Assembly: GCF_947500075.1 (NCBI RefSeq)
Contig: NZ_CANMQS010000001.1
Location: 558,001-622,000 of the forward strand
Reading direction: 5' to 3'
DNA from: an uncultured Sulfitobacter sp.
GTDB lineage: Bacteria > Pseudomonadota > Alphaproteobacteria > Rhodobacterales > Rhodobacteraceae
DNA: 64,000 nucleotides
The notes below the pieces were generated by a model. That model was not told the origin of the DNA. It saw nothing but the letters and a program-made list of their open reading frames with translations, and searched no databases. Of the stretch, positions 16,472 through 24,971 are shown one piece after another. Position numbers and translations under genes: made by a program. Each line of letters begins with the position of its first letter. The first letter of the stretch is position 1.

Positions 16472-17958
16472 ACAGAGCCGACCGCCCTGAAAAGATCCGC
16501 TGCGACGCTTGTCCGGTGATGTGCTACATCGCCGAGGGCAAGATCGGCGCCTGCGACCGCTATGCCAACCACGACGGTGATCTGGTGCGGCTTGATGCGC
16601 TGACGGTGATTGAAAACACCACGCAAAAGCTGGTGCCGTTCCTCAAGGAGGGCGGGGTTGAGGACTGGGACGGCGACATCGTGCAGGGTGCACGTCCCTT
16701 TGTGACCGCCGTCGGTGCCGGCACCACCTATCCGGATTACAAACCTGCACCCTTTATCGTCAGTCAGGACGTCGAAGGTGTGGATATGGTCACGGTCGTG
16801 ACCGAGGGGATATTCTCCTACTGCGGCGTGAAGGTGAAGATCGACACCGACCGCCACATCGGCCACGAGCGTGATGTGGTCTATGTTGATGGAGAACCGA
16901 TTGGCCATGTGATGACCTCCGAATATGGCTCCAAGATGCTGAGCCTTGGTGGCGTGGAGCATCTGACCGGCGGCAGCAAGAAAGAGGGGCGCGTGACCTG
17001 CGATGCACTGCTGAAGCTGTGCAACCGGCAAGCCGTCGAGATGGTTGTTGGTGACGCAGAACATGCCACAACGCTGGTGGTTGAAGCAGGCAAGGCGCCG
17101 ATCATCAACGGGGAGGAAGAACGGCTGATGCGCGTGGGCTGCGGGTCGGCCTCCATCGGGATGTTTGCCAAGCAATGGCTGGGTCATGCGGATGAGGTGG
17201 TTGTGGTGGATGATCACATCACCGGCGTGTTGTCCGAACATCAAGCGGGCAAGCTGCTGGATATTCCGCCCACAGGGATCAAGATCAAGGGGCGGCGCTC
17301 CACCCCCGGACGGTATTTTCAGGTGGCGGCACCCGGCACCGGTTGGGGCGGCACAGACATTGATGACCCGCTGACGATCCTTGGGCCGTTCAACCCCAAG
17401 ATCGCCTGGGAAGGGCTGCGGATGCTCATGGTTTCCACCACTGGAGAGCAGTTTGCCTATTATGAGCTGGATGCGGCATTGCAGCCGCAGATGGCGCAGA
17501 TGCCCGCTGCCCTCAAACGCTCCACGGACATCATTGCAGAGAATTGCGAACCCTCTGTTTGTTCGGTCCTGTTTATGGGCGGCGCGGGCGGGTCACTGCG
17601 CGCTGGCGTGACGGAGAACCCCGTTCGTCTGACCCGGTCGGTCAAGGAGTCGCTGACCCATGTGTCCTGCGGCGGGGCCGAAGCCTATGTCTGGCCCGGT
17701 GGCGGGATCACGGTGATGCTGGATGTGATGGACATGCCAACTGAATCTTTTGGCTATGTCCCCACCCCTGCCCTTGTCGCCCCCATCGAGTTTTCCATGC
17801 GGCTGCGCGACTATGAACTTCTGGGCGGGTATATGGAGGAGGTCCAGCCCGTGGATCAGGTTGGCCTTGATACCGCCCGCAAAGTGTCGGGTGAGGCCAT
17901 GGGACACGATCCGATGGCGCGCGCGAACTACCGCTGGGACAAAGGAAAGAAAGAGTGA
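16468..17958 (+). CDS. 6-hydroxynicotinate reductase-like iron-sulfur protein
   Basis: 496 residues, overlapping the upstream gene by ATGA. Near the N-terminus four cysteines (C12, C15, C19, C29; spacing C-x2-C-x3-C-x9-C) could hold a 4Fe-4S cluster. Other landmarks are TVVTEGIFSYCGVKV near 109-123, CGSASIGMFAKQWLGHADEV near 225, STPGRYFQVAAPGTGWGGTD near 278, and CGGAEAYVWPGGGITVMLDV near 401. I recognise the family from 6-hydroxynicotinate reductase (Hnr), which in Eubacterium barkeri makes 1,4,5,6-tetrahydro-6-oxonicotinate. Together with the hydroxylase and the enamidase-like gene at 20462 it forms a reductive ring-opening route. Proteobacterial members are mostly named by homology, so the exact substrate is open. 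Confidence 0.82.
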   Translation: MNRADRPEKIRCDACPVMCYIAEGKIGACDRYANHDGDLVRLDALTVIENTTQKLVPFLKEGGVEDWDGDIVQGARPFVTAVGAGTTYPDYKPAPFIVSQDVEGVDMVTVVTEGIFSYCGVKVKIDTDRHIGHERDVVYVDGEPIGHVMTSEYGSKMLSLGGVEHLTGGSKKEGRVTCDALLKLCNRQAVEMVVGDAEHATTLVVEAGKAPIINGEEERLMRVGCGSASIGMFAKQWLGHADEVVVVDDHITGVLSEHQAGKLLDIPPTGIKIKGRRSTPGRYFQVAAPGTGWGGTDIDDPLTILGPFNPKIAWEGLRMLMVSTTGEQFAYYELDAALQPQMAQMPAALKRSTDIIAENCEPSVCSVLFMGGAGGSLRAGVTENPVRLTRSVKESLTHVSCGGAEAYVWPGGGITVMLDVMDMPTESFGYVPTPALVAPIEFSMRLRDYELLGGYMEEVQPVDQVGLDTARKVSGEAMGHDPMARANYRWDKGKKE

Positions 17959-18818
17959 TGGGGCCGCAGGCCGCTTTGCTGGCGGATGGCACCCGGCTGC
18001 ATCTGCACCATGGACCGATTGATCTGATCATCGGTGCGGATCAGGACCGCATCCGGGCGTTTGAAGCCGCCCGTGCAGGTTTTGAGAGCGTCTTGCAAGG
18101 GCTTGTCGATCAACTGCCCCTTCTGCGCTCTGCCCAGACCGTTGACGCCAGCCCTGCCGAAACCGAAACCGCCCATCGCATGATCGGCGCCACCGCACCA
18201 TACGCAAGCGCAGGGTTTGTCACGCCGATGGCAGCGGTTGCGGGCAGTGTCGCGGAAACCGTTCTGGCGGCGATGCTTGCAGGCAGCACACCGGCGCGCG
18301 CCTATGTGAACAACGGCGGGGACATTGCCGTGCATCTTGAACCGGGAGAGAGCTTTACGCTTGGCATGGCGTCGCACGACAACCACCCCCTTGGAACACT
18401 GCGGCTGAACGCGGAAACCCCGATCCGCGGCATTGCCACCAGCGGACGTCATGGCCGCAGTCTGAGCCTTGGCATTGCAGACAGCGTCACGGTGCTGGCC
18501 GGAACAGCGGCACAGGCGGATGTTGCCGCAACGCTGATTGCCAACGCGGTGAACCTGCCGGGACATCCAACCATAGCGCGACGCGCTGCGGAAGACATCC
18601 AGCCAGACAGCGATCTGGGCAGACGCCCCGTTGTCACCGCATGTGGCCCACTGAACGCCGCTGACCGCGCCTGCGCCTTGGACGCGGGCCTTGCCTGCGC
18701 CCGCGCATTTGCGCAACGTGGCCTGATCCATGCTGCTGCCCTCTTCCTGCAAGGCGAAAAACGCCTGCTGAACCCCGCCCCGTTCACCTTACCCGAAAAG
18801 AGCCTTGTCGATGCCTGA
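17958..18818 (+). CDS. UPF0280 family protein (ApbE-like fold), function unknown
   Basis: 286 residues; the ATG at 17958 overlaps the reductase stop by one base (a GTG one codon earlier is also possible). Typical UPF0280 stretches are LHHGPIDLIIGADQ near the N-terminus, AVAGSVAETVLAAM near 93, RAYVNNGGDIAVHL near 115, and RGIATSGRHGRSLSLGIADS near 158. The family is related in fold to ApbE flavin transferases. A role in maturing or flavinylating the neighbouring reductase is a testable idea, but I do not see a clear canonical ApbE target motif in that reductase. It is co-translated with the pathway genes, so a pathway role is likely. Confidence 0.8.
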   Translation: MGPQAALLADGTRLHLHHGPIDLIIGADQDRIRAFEAARAGFESVLQGLVDQLPLLRSAQTVDASPAETETAHRMIGATAPYASAGFVTPMAAVAGSVAETVLAAMLAGSTPARAYVNNGGDIAVHLEPGESFTLGMASHDNHPLGTLRLNAETPIRGIATSGRHGRSLSLGIADSVTVLAGTAAQADVAATLIANAVNLPGHPTIARRAAEDIQPDSDLGRRPVVTACGPLNAADRACALDAGLACARAFAQRGLIHAAALFLQGEKRLLNPAPFTLPEKSLVDA

Positions 18819-19392
18819 CCTAATCCTGCGAAAAACCGTGCTGAGTGTGGAAGAAATCTTTCATGAAGGCGGCCCTGCCCCTGACAAACCGCAACGCCGC
18901 GCTGCCGCACTTGCGATCATCGAAAACCCGTTCGCCGGCCGCTATGTCGAAGACATTCAGCCTTTCATGGAAGACCTCAAACCGCTCGGATTGCAGATGG
19001 CACAACGGCTGGTCGATACCCTGGGTGGGCCGGAGCAGGTGCAGGGCTACGGCAAAGGCACCATCGTCGGGGAAGCGGGCGAATTGGAACATGGCGCGCT
19101 CTGGCATGCGCCGGGCGGTTACGCGATGCGGCAGTTGCTGGACAACTCAAATGCCATCGTGCCCTCGACCAAGAAGGTCGGCGGCGTCGGTGCGCGGCTG
19201 GACGTGCCGATCACGCATATCAACGCCTCCTATGTGCGCAGCCATTTTGACGCGATGGAAGTGGGCTGCAACGACACACCGCGCGCGGGTGAACTGGTCT
19301 TGGTGCTGGTCATGTCCACGGGCGCCCGCATTCACAACCGCGCAGGCGGGCTGGACGCTGCTGACATCAAAGGGGAGGACGGTTTGAGATGA
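18811..19392 (+). CDS. DUF1185 ("amino acid synthesis") family protein, copy 1
   Basis: 193 residues from ATG 18811, overlapping the UPF0280 stop by 8 bases; a TTG two codons upstream is less likely. Conserved blocks shared with the next gene are ENPFAGRYVEDIQPFM, GYGKGTIVGEAGELEHGA, AIVPSTKKVGGVG, LDVPITHINASYVRSHFD, and a C-terminal KGEDGLR. The database name is not backed by biochemistry that I know of. Its place between the heterocycle reductase and the MarR regulator argues for a role in the degradation pathway, not in amino-acid synthesis. Confidence 0.82.
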   Translation: MPDLILRKTVLSVEEIFHEGGPAPDKPQRRAAALAIIENPFAGRYVEDIQPFMEDLKPLGLQMAQRLVDTLGGPEQVQGYGKGTIVGEAGELEHGALWHAPGGYAMRQLLDNSNAIVPSTKKVGGVGARLDVPITHINASYVRSHFDAMEVGCNDTPRAGELVLVLVMSTGARIHNRAGGLDAADIKGEDGLR

Positions 19393-19973
19393 GCCTGAAC
19401 ATTCGCAAGATCGCCATAAACGTCGAAGAGACACATATCGAAGCCGGGCGGCAGATCAGCCCCGAGACCCGCAAGGCCGTGGCCGTTGCAGTGATCGCCA
19501 ACCCCTTCGCGGGCAGTTATACCGAAGACCTGACACCGCTGATGGAGATTGGTGCGGAACTGGGTGGCATCCTCGGCCAGCGGTGCGTCGACGCGCTTGG
19601 CATCACACCTGCGCAGGCCGAAAGCTATGGCAAGTCTGCCATGGTTGGCGAGAACGGAGAGCTGGAACACGCCGCCGCGATCCTCCATCCGAAACTGGGC
19701 GCGCCTTTGCGCAAGGTGGTGGAGAAAGGGGCAGCGCTGGTGCCATCGTCCAAGAAGATGGGCAGCCCCGGTCAGGTGCTTGATGTGCCCCTGGGCCACA
19801 AGGACGCCGCCTATGTGCGCAGCCATTTCGACGGGATCGAAGTGCGGCTGAACGATGCCCCCCGTGCGAATGAAATCATGGTCGCCGTCGCCGTCACTGA
19901 CAGCGGCAGGCCCCTGCCCCGCGTTGGCGGACTGACCCATGAAGACGCCAAGGGCGAAGACGGCCTGCGCTGA
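19389..19973 (+). CDS. DUF1185 ("amino acid synthesis") family protein, copy 2
   Basis: 194 residues, ATGA overlap with copy 1. The same blocks are present: ANPFAGSYTEDLTPLM, SYGKSAMVGENGELEHAA, ALVPSSKKMGSPGQ, LDVPLGHKDAAYVRSHFD, NDAPRANE, and the identical end KGEDGLR. The two copies are clearly diverged paralogues, yet both keep the same invariant Ser-Lys-Lys, His-Phe-Asp and Glu-Leu-Glu-His positions. They may work as a heteromer or on two related intermediates (inference). Last structural gene of the coupled run that starts at 12907. Confidence 0.82.
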   Translation: MSLNIRKIAINVEETHIEAGRQISPETRKAVAVAVIANPFAGSYTEDLTPLMEIGAELGGILGQRCVDALGITPAQAESYGKSAMVGENGELEHAAAILHPKLGAPLRKVVEKGAALVPSSKKMGSPGQVLDVPLGHKDAAYVRSHFDGIEVRLNDAPRANEIMVAVAVTDSGRPLPRVGGLTHEDAKGEDGLR

Positions 19974-19983
19974 GCGCGCAATA

Positions 19984-20004
19984 GCTTTGAGGTTGTGTCA
20001 AAGC
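19984..20004. promoter_or_regulatory. Inverted repeat upstream of the MarR gene
   Basis: GCTTTGA (19984-19990) and TCAAAGC (19998-20004) form a perfect 7-bp inverted repeat around GGTTGTG. It lies 11 bases after the last DUF1185 stop and 23 bases before the MarR ATG. It could be a MarR operator (autoregulation) or an intercistronic hairpin; the lack of a T run argues against a terminator. Confidence 0.45.
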
Positions 20005-20027
20005 ACGCCTGCGCCTTATTGTGAGGC

Positions 20028-20465
20028 ATGGAAGACAGCCCCGACACCCTCACCGCGCGTTATGTGCTGGAAGATCAGGTCGGTTACCTGTTGCGATTGG
20101 CCAGCCAGCAGCATGCGGTGATTTTTCAAAAGCACGCCATCGACAATCTGACGCCCACACAGTTCTCGACCATTCTGCGGGTTGCAGAGGTGGGGGAGGT
20201 CTCGCAGAACCATCTGGGGCGGCTGACAGCAATGGATGTGGCGACGATCAAGGGCGTGGTGGACCGCCTGAAAGCCAAGGGGCTGGCGCAATCCACCTCT
20301 GATCCGAACGACAAGCGGCGGTCGATCATTTCGCTCACGGCAAAGGGATCAGCCATGGTTCAGGACCTCAAGGCGATGGGTCATGCCATTACCGATGAAA
20401 CGCTCGCGCCGCTGGATGCGGCCGAACGGCAGACGTTTCTGGAGCTGCTGCGCAAGCTTGGTTAG
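20028..20465 (+). CDS. MarR-family transcriptional regulator
   Basis: 145 residues with a winged-helix core: LTPTQFSTILRVAEVGEVSQ, NHLGRLTAMDVATIKGVVDR (recognition helix region) and the wing SDPNDKRRSIISLT. MarR proteins usually repress catabolic or efflux genes and release DNA on binding a phenolic or heteroaromatic ligand. Its location between the two arms of the locus makes it the likely regulator of both. Its stop overlaps the stop of the convergent enamidase gene (shared TTA, 20462-20465 region). Confidence 0.92.
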   Translation: MEDSPDTLTARYVLEDQVGYLLRLASQQHAVIFQKHAIDNLTPTQFSTILRVAEVGEVSQNHLGRLTAMDVATIKGVVDRLKAKGLAQSTSDPNDKRRSIISLTAKGSAMVQDLKAMGHAITDETLAPLDAAERQTFLELLRKLG

Positions 20466-21640
20466 ACGCCCATCACCCCTTTGGCCAGTTCCGGCAACCT
20501 GTTTGCAGGCGGGGTGTTGCGGCTGCGAAGGCTGCGCACAACGCCGTCAATAACCGTCATGCCCACACCCGGCAGATTGCCCAGCTCCACCGATTCCAGC
20601 AGTGACTTGCCCGGCGCATGCTGCGCCTGATCCATCAGCACGAAATCGGCACATTTGCCGGTCTCGATCAGCCCGGTATCCAGCTTACGCTGCCGCGCGG
20701 TGTTGCCGTTGGCAAAGCAGAACGCCTCCTCCGCCTTCACATTTCCAAGCGCGGACAACATCGCCACCATGCGCATGATCCCGAGCGGCTGCACGCCCGA
20801 CCCCGCAGGGCCATCCGTGCCAAGGATCACCTGATCGAGCTTGCCCAACTCCCGCGCGGTATTGAGCGTCAGCAAAGCCGCACGTTCGTTGCCGTTGTGT
20901 ACAATCTCCAACGCTGCCTTGCAGTTCTCGCACAGGCAGACGATCTGATCATCCGGCAGCGCGGAATGGCCACCGTTGATGTGGCCCACAACATCCGTGC
21001 CCGTTTCCAACACCATATCCGCGTCGATCAGGCCCGAGCCGGGGATCGAAGGCCCGCCCGTGTGGATTGTCGATTGCATCCCGTATTTGCGCGCCCAGCC
21101 GATCATCTGGTTGGCCGTCTTGCCATCCTTCACCGTGCCAAGCCCCACTTCGCCGATCAGCCGCACACCGGCGTCGGACATCTGTTTGAAATGATGCTCC
21201 TCCAACCCCGCTTGCAGCAGCGGAGCCCCCGCGTGGACCTTCACCCCGGAGGGCCGGAAATTCTCGTACCAACGCTGCGCGGCAATCGCCATGGCGACGG
21301 TGCCAACCACATCGTTTGGGCGTCCGGGCATATGCACTTCGCCTGCCGAAATGAGGGTCGTGACACCCCCGTGTAGCGTGGAATCGATCCAGTGGAGCTG
21401 TTGCTGGCGCGGGGTATAGTCACCCACGACCGGGTGAATGTGACTGTCGATCAGGCCGGGGGCGAGGGTTACGCCCATGGCATCGACCACCGTATCGGCC
21501 CCTTCGCAATCAAGGTCTGCCTCAGCCCCCCACGCGCTGATCTTGCCGTCCACGGCAATCAGGCAATGACCATCGAAAATCGGCTCCTCCAGCTTGCCCG
21601 ACAGGATTTGCCCGATGTTGCGGATCACCAGTTTTGACAT
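20462..21640 (-). CDS. Enamidase-like metal-dependent amidohydrolase
   Basis: 392 residues. Amidohydrolase-superfamily ligands are visible: His67 and His69 (IDSHIHP), Glu164 (GEVGLGT), His193 (IHTGGPSIPGSG), His220 (GHINGGHSALP) and Asp276 (LGTDGPAGSGVQPLGI). DYTPRQQ, LHGGVTTLISAGEVHMPGRP and the C-terminal RSRNTPPANR match my recollection of E. barkeri enamidase, which hydrolyses 1,4,5,6-tetrahydro-6-oxonicotinate to 2-formylglutarate and ammonia. That is exactly the step after the Hnr-like reductase encoded at 16468. It is first after the importer genes in the leftward arm, 27 bases after livF. Confidence 0.85.
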   Translation of the reverse strand: MSKLVIRNIGQILSGKLEEPIFDGHCLIAVDGKISAWGAEADLDCEGADTVVDAMGVTLAPGLIDSHIHPVVGDYTPRQQQLHWIDSTLHGGVTTLISAGEVHMPGRPNDVVGTVAMAIAAQRWYENFRPSGVKVHAGAPLLQAGLEEHHFKQMSDAGVRLIGEVGLGTVKDGKTANQMIGWARKYGMQSTIHTGGPSIPGSGLIDADMVLETGTDVVGHINGGHSALPDDQIVCLCENCKAALEIVHNGNERAALLTLNTARELGKLDQVILGTDGPAGSGVQPLGIMRMVAMLSALGNVKAEEAFCFANGNTARQRKLDTGLIETGKCADFVLMDQAQHAPGKSLLESVELGNLPGVGMTVIDGVVRSLRSRNTPPANRLPELAKGVMGV

Positions 21641-21667
21641 GTTTTCCCCTCCCGTCAGAATGTGGCG

Positions 21668-22363
21668 TCAGACGCCCAGATAGGCTTTCAGTTTGCCCGG
21701 ATCGGCCTGCAACTCCGCCGCGCTCATCGCGTCCACGTTGCGACCATTCTCAATGAACACCGCCTGATCGGCGATGGCCATGACTGTCTCCACCCGCTGC
21801 TCCACCAGCACGATGGCGATGCCTTCGGCTTTCATCTTCAGCACCACATCCCGGATCAGCGCAATGATCGAGGGCTGCAACCCTTCGGTCGGCTCGTCCA
21901 GCAGCAGCACCTTTGGCCGCAGACACAGCGCGCGGGCGGTTGCCAGCATCTGTTGCTCCCCGCCAGACAGGGTTCCCGCCGCCTGCCCCAGCCGTTCACG
22001 CAGACGGGGAAACAGATCCAGCACCCAATCGCGGGTGTCTTTCCCCTCTCCACGGGTCATCAGGCCAATTTCGATGTTTTCCGCAACGCTGAGTTCAGGA
22101 AACAAGCGACGGCCCTGCGGAATGTAACCGATGCCGCGTTTCGGTACTTCATGCGGCGACAGCAGGTTCAGCACCTCCCCCTCAAGAGAGACCGACCCTT
22201 CGCTGAGGGGAAGCAGCCCCATGATCGTCTTCAGCGTGGTTGTCTTGCCCGCGCCATTGCGGCCCAGCAGGCAGAGGATTTCGCCCGGTCTGGCTGTGAA
22301 GCTCACACCATAGAGCGCCTGCACTTGCCCGTAAGCTGCGTGGATGCCCTGCACCTCAAGCAT
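21668..22363 (-). CDS. livF: Branched-chain-type ABC transporter ATP-binding protein (LivF)
   Basis: 231 residues from ATG 22363 (MLEVQGIHAAYGQVQALYGV); the longer frame to 22426 would run deep into livG. Walker A is LLGRNGAGKTTT, the signature LSGGEQQMLATARAL and Walker B VLLLDEPTEGL. It pairs with LivG to power the HAAT-type importer encoded up to 26261, and overlaps the livG stop by 8 bases. In this locus the imported substrate is probably the heterocycle rather than a branched-chain amino acid (inference). Confidence 0.93.
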   Translation of the reverse strand: MLEVQGIHAAYGQVQALYGVSFTARPGEILCLLGRNGAGKTTTLKTIMGLLPLSEGSVSLEGEVLNLLSPHEVPKRGIGYIPQGRRLFPELSVAENIEIGLMTRGEGKDTRDWVLDLFPRLRERLGQAAGTLSGGEQQMLATARALCLRPKVLLLDEPTEGLQPSIIALIRDVVLKMKAEGIAIVLVEQRVETVMAIADQAVFIENGRNVDAMSAAELQADPGKLKAYLGV

Positions 22364-23084
22364 CCGCTGTCCCCAGATAGGCGGCTTGTACTGCCGGATT
22401 GGCATGGATTTCCCCGGGCGTGCCATTGGCCAGCACCATGCCCTGATCCAGCACCGTGATGTGATCAGCAGCGGCCATGACGACTTTCATGTTGTGTTCG
22501 ATCAGCAGGATCGTCGTCTCCCCCGCCAGATCGCGGATCAGCTTGATGAAATCCTGCACTTCGGATTCAGCAAGCCCTTGTGTCGGCTCATCCAGAATGA
22601 AGATCTTCGGCTCCTGCGCCAGCCCCATGGCGATTTCCAGCAACCGCTGGTGGCCATAGCTGAGATCACCGGCGATCTGATCCGCGCGGTCATCGATGCC
22701 CACACGTTCCAACACATACCGCACCTTGGCGTCCGTCTTTGCCGGATCGCCCCCCAGAATGCGCCGCGCCGCAAGTGCTACATTCTCATGCAGGGTCAGC
22801 CCCGGAAAGATCGAGGTGATCTGGAAGGTATAGGCCAGCCCCAGTTGAATGCGTTTGTGCGCTGGCAATGCGCTGATGTCGCGCCCTTCGAAAAACACCT
22901 TGCCGCTGGTGGCCGGGGTGCGTCCGCTGACCATGCCCACGAAGGTCGATTTACCCGCCCCATTGGGGCCGATCAACGCCGTAACCTTGCCGCGTGCGAG
23001 GACGAAGTTGATGTCCGTATTGGCTTTCAGCCCCGCATAGGTCTTGGTCAGCCCGCGGGTCTCTAAGATGTTCATGGCAGCCAT
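22356..23084 (-). CDS. livG: Branched-chain-type ABC transporter ATP-binding protein (LivG)
   Basis: 242 residues. Walker A is IGPNGAGKSTFVGMVSG, the Q-loop FQITSIFPGLTLHENV, the signature LSYGHQRLLEIAMGLA (variant LSYGH typical of LivG) and Walker B IFILDEPTQGL, ending with the LIEHNMKVV switch. The stop-start overlap with livM (23072) is 13 bases. Partner of LivF. Confidence 0.93.
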   Translation of the reverse strand: MAAMNILETRGLTKTYAGLKANTDINFVLARGKVTALIGPNGAGKSTFVGMVSGRTPATSGKVFFEGRDISALPAHKRIQLGLAYTFQITSIFPGLTLHENVALAARRILGGDPAKTDAKVRYVLERVGIDDRADQIAGDLSYGHQRLLEIAMGLAQEPKIFILDEPTQGLAESEVQDFIKLIRDLAGETTILLIEHNMKVVMAAADHITVLDQGMVLANGTPGEIHANPAVQAAYLGTADA

Positions 23085-24016
23085 GCGAACACCTTCCTGC
23101 GCACAAGCCCCGCCAACCCATGCGGCGCAAAGAGCGTCAGCAACACCAGCGCCACGCCCGCGATCAGCATGTAGGCGTTTGTGAAAGAGCTGGAGAAGTC
23201 GATCAGGTAGAACATGAAGAGCACGCCAATGAGCGGCCCGATGGTTGTGCCCGCCCCGCCAAGAAGCACCCAGAGCAGCGGGAAGATCGAATATTGCACC
23301 GACGCAAAGGTCGCGCCCACATAGCCAAACAGCATCGCATAGGCCGCCCCAGCGACACCCGACACAGCCCCCGACAGGATCATCGCATAGAGCTTGTGCC
23401 GCTGTGCATCATAGCCCAGCATCCGCGTGCGTTCTTCATTCTCGCGGATGGCCACCAACGTGCGGCCAAAACGCGACTGGATGACCCGCGCGAGGCCCAG
23501 AAAGCAGATCGCAAAGAGGATATAGGCCGCGAAGAAACGGGCGGTGTCCGTGGTCAGGTCAATCTCGCCGATCATGCGGGCGGCTTTTTGGACCACGAAG
23601 CCTTCATCGCCGCGTGTGTATTCCCCGAAATAGAGCACCACCAGATAGGCCGTCTGCGCGAACATCAGCGTGACGATCATGAACGATACCCCCGCCGTGC
23701 GCAGCGCAAGCGCCGCGACAACAGCAGCCAGAGCAGCCGCACAGACGATCCCGGTAGCAAACGCCGGCACCACCGGCCATCCGGCAAGGTTCGCCGTCAG
23801 GCCAAAGCCATACATGCCCGCCGCAAAGAACATCGCGTGACCAAGGCTGAGAAGTCCGGTGTAGCCAAAAACCAGATTGAACCCCATCGCATAGATCGCC
23901 AGCACCATGATCCGCGACAGATTGCCTGCGTGATAGGGGGGTAACACGAAGAACAGCACCAAGAGCGTGGCCAGCACGCCAAAGTGCAGGGCATTGGACT
24001 TGGCGGCGTCCTTCAT
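23072..24016 (-). CDS. livM: Branched-chain-type ABC transporter permease (LivM)
   Basis: 314 residues, about nine hydrophobic segments. LivM-type motifs are GYTGLLSLGHAMFFAAGMYG near residue 50 and RVIQSRFGRTLVAIRENEERTR (cytoplasmic coupling loop, about 180-200). The start overlaps the livH stop by 4 bases. Forms the membrane channel with LivH. Confidence 0.93.
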   Translation of the reverse strand: MKDAAKSNALHFGVLATLLVLFFVLPPYHAGNLSRIMVLAIYAMGFNLVFGYTGLLSLGHAMFFAAGMYGFGLTANLAGWPVVPAFATGIVCAAALAAVVAALALRTAGVSFMIVTLMFAQTAYLVVLYFGEYTRGDEGFVVQKAARMIGEIDLTTDTARFFAAYILFAICFLGLARVIQSRFGRTLVAIRENEERTRMLGYDAQRHKLYAMILSGAVSGVAGAAYAMLFGYVGATFASVQYSIFPLLWVLLGGAGTTIGPLIGVLFMFYLIDFSSSFTNAYMLIAGVALVLLTLFAPHGLAGLVRRKVFAWLP

Positions 24017-24939
24017 GTCTGCGCACGCCCCATCAGGCCTTGCGGGCGGAACACCAGCACCAGCGCCACCAACAGCGTGGCAATGATCTTGGCAAGCGTT
24101 GGGGAGAAAAAGACAGAGATGATCCCATCGCTCATCCCGATCAGAAGCGCTGCGATGACGGTGCCGGGCAGACTGCCCAGACCGCCAATGATCACCACGA
24201 TAAACGACAGCAACAACGGGTCGTGCCCCATCAGGTAATGCGCCTGTTGTATGGGCACCACCAAGACCGCACCAAGGGCCGCCAACCCAGCACCCAGCCC
24301 GAAGACCAGCGAATAGACGCGCCCGACGGGCACGCCGAAGGCCTGCGCCGTTTCACTGTCCTGCTGGGTCGCGCGCATCAGCAGCCCAGCCTTGGTCCGG
24401 GTGATCACCAACCACAATGCCACCAGAACCACCGCCGCGGCGGCAATAACGAACAGCTTGTAGCTCGTCGTGCTCAGCCCCCAGGGCCAGAACATCGCAA
24501 AGCCGTTCTCGCCCCATTCAAACCATGGCAGCGCAAGGCGTGTATTGAAGGGCGGCTCAACGGGCCGTGCATCGGGGCCGAAGGTCATCAGCGTGGTTTG
24601 CTGGATGATATAGAGCATCCCGATCGTGGCCACGATTGTCCTGTCCGCGTCATAGGCCACACGCTTGAGCACCAACCGATCCGCCACCATCGCGATCCCG
24701 CCAACAAGCGCTGGCGCGATGATCAACGCCGCGACAAACCCGATGGCCGGATGCGTGCCCAACACGGTGGCCACCCACCACGCCAGCACAGCGCCCAGCA
24801 TGTAGAACTCCCCGTGCGCCACATTCACCACACGCATCACACCGAAAACAATGCTCAGCCCCATGGCGGTCAGCGCAAGAATGGCTGCCGTGACCGCCCC
24901 CTCAAGGGCGGCCAGCATCAGGTGAGGTCCGAATTCCAT
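24013..24939 (-). CDS. livH: Branched-chain-type ABC transporter permease (LivH)
   Basis: 308 residues with eight or so transmembrane segments. Landmarks are FGVMRVVNVAHGEFYMLGAV near the N-terminus, the coupling loop RTKAGLLMRATQQDSETAQAFGV near 206, and GGLGSLPGTVIAALLIGM near the C-terminus. It lies 32 bases downstream of the binding-protein gene in the same transcript. Confidence 0.93.
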   Translation of the reverse strand: MEFGPHLMLAALEGAVTAAILALTAMGLSIVFGVMRVVNVAHGEFYMLGAVLAWWVATVLGTHPAIGFVAALIIAPALVGGIAMVADRLVLKRVAYDADRTIVATIGMLYIIQQTTLMTFGPDARPVEPPFNTRLALPWFEWGENGFAMFWPWGLSTTSYKLFVIAAAAVVLVALWLVITRTKAGLLMRATQQDSETAQAFGVPVGRVYSLVFGLGAGLAALGAVLVVPIQQAHYLMGHDPLLLSFIVVIIGGLGSLPGTVIAALLIGMSDGIISVFFSPTLAKIIATLLVALVLVFRPQGLMGRAQT

Positions 24940-24971
24940 CGCTCTGGGTCGTCCTTATGGCTGCGCGGGGA

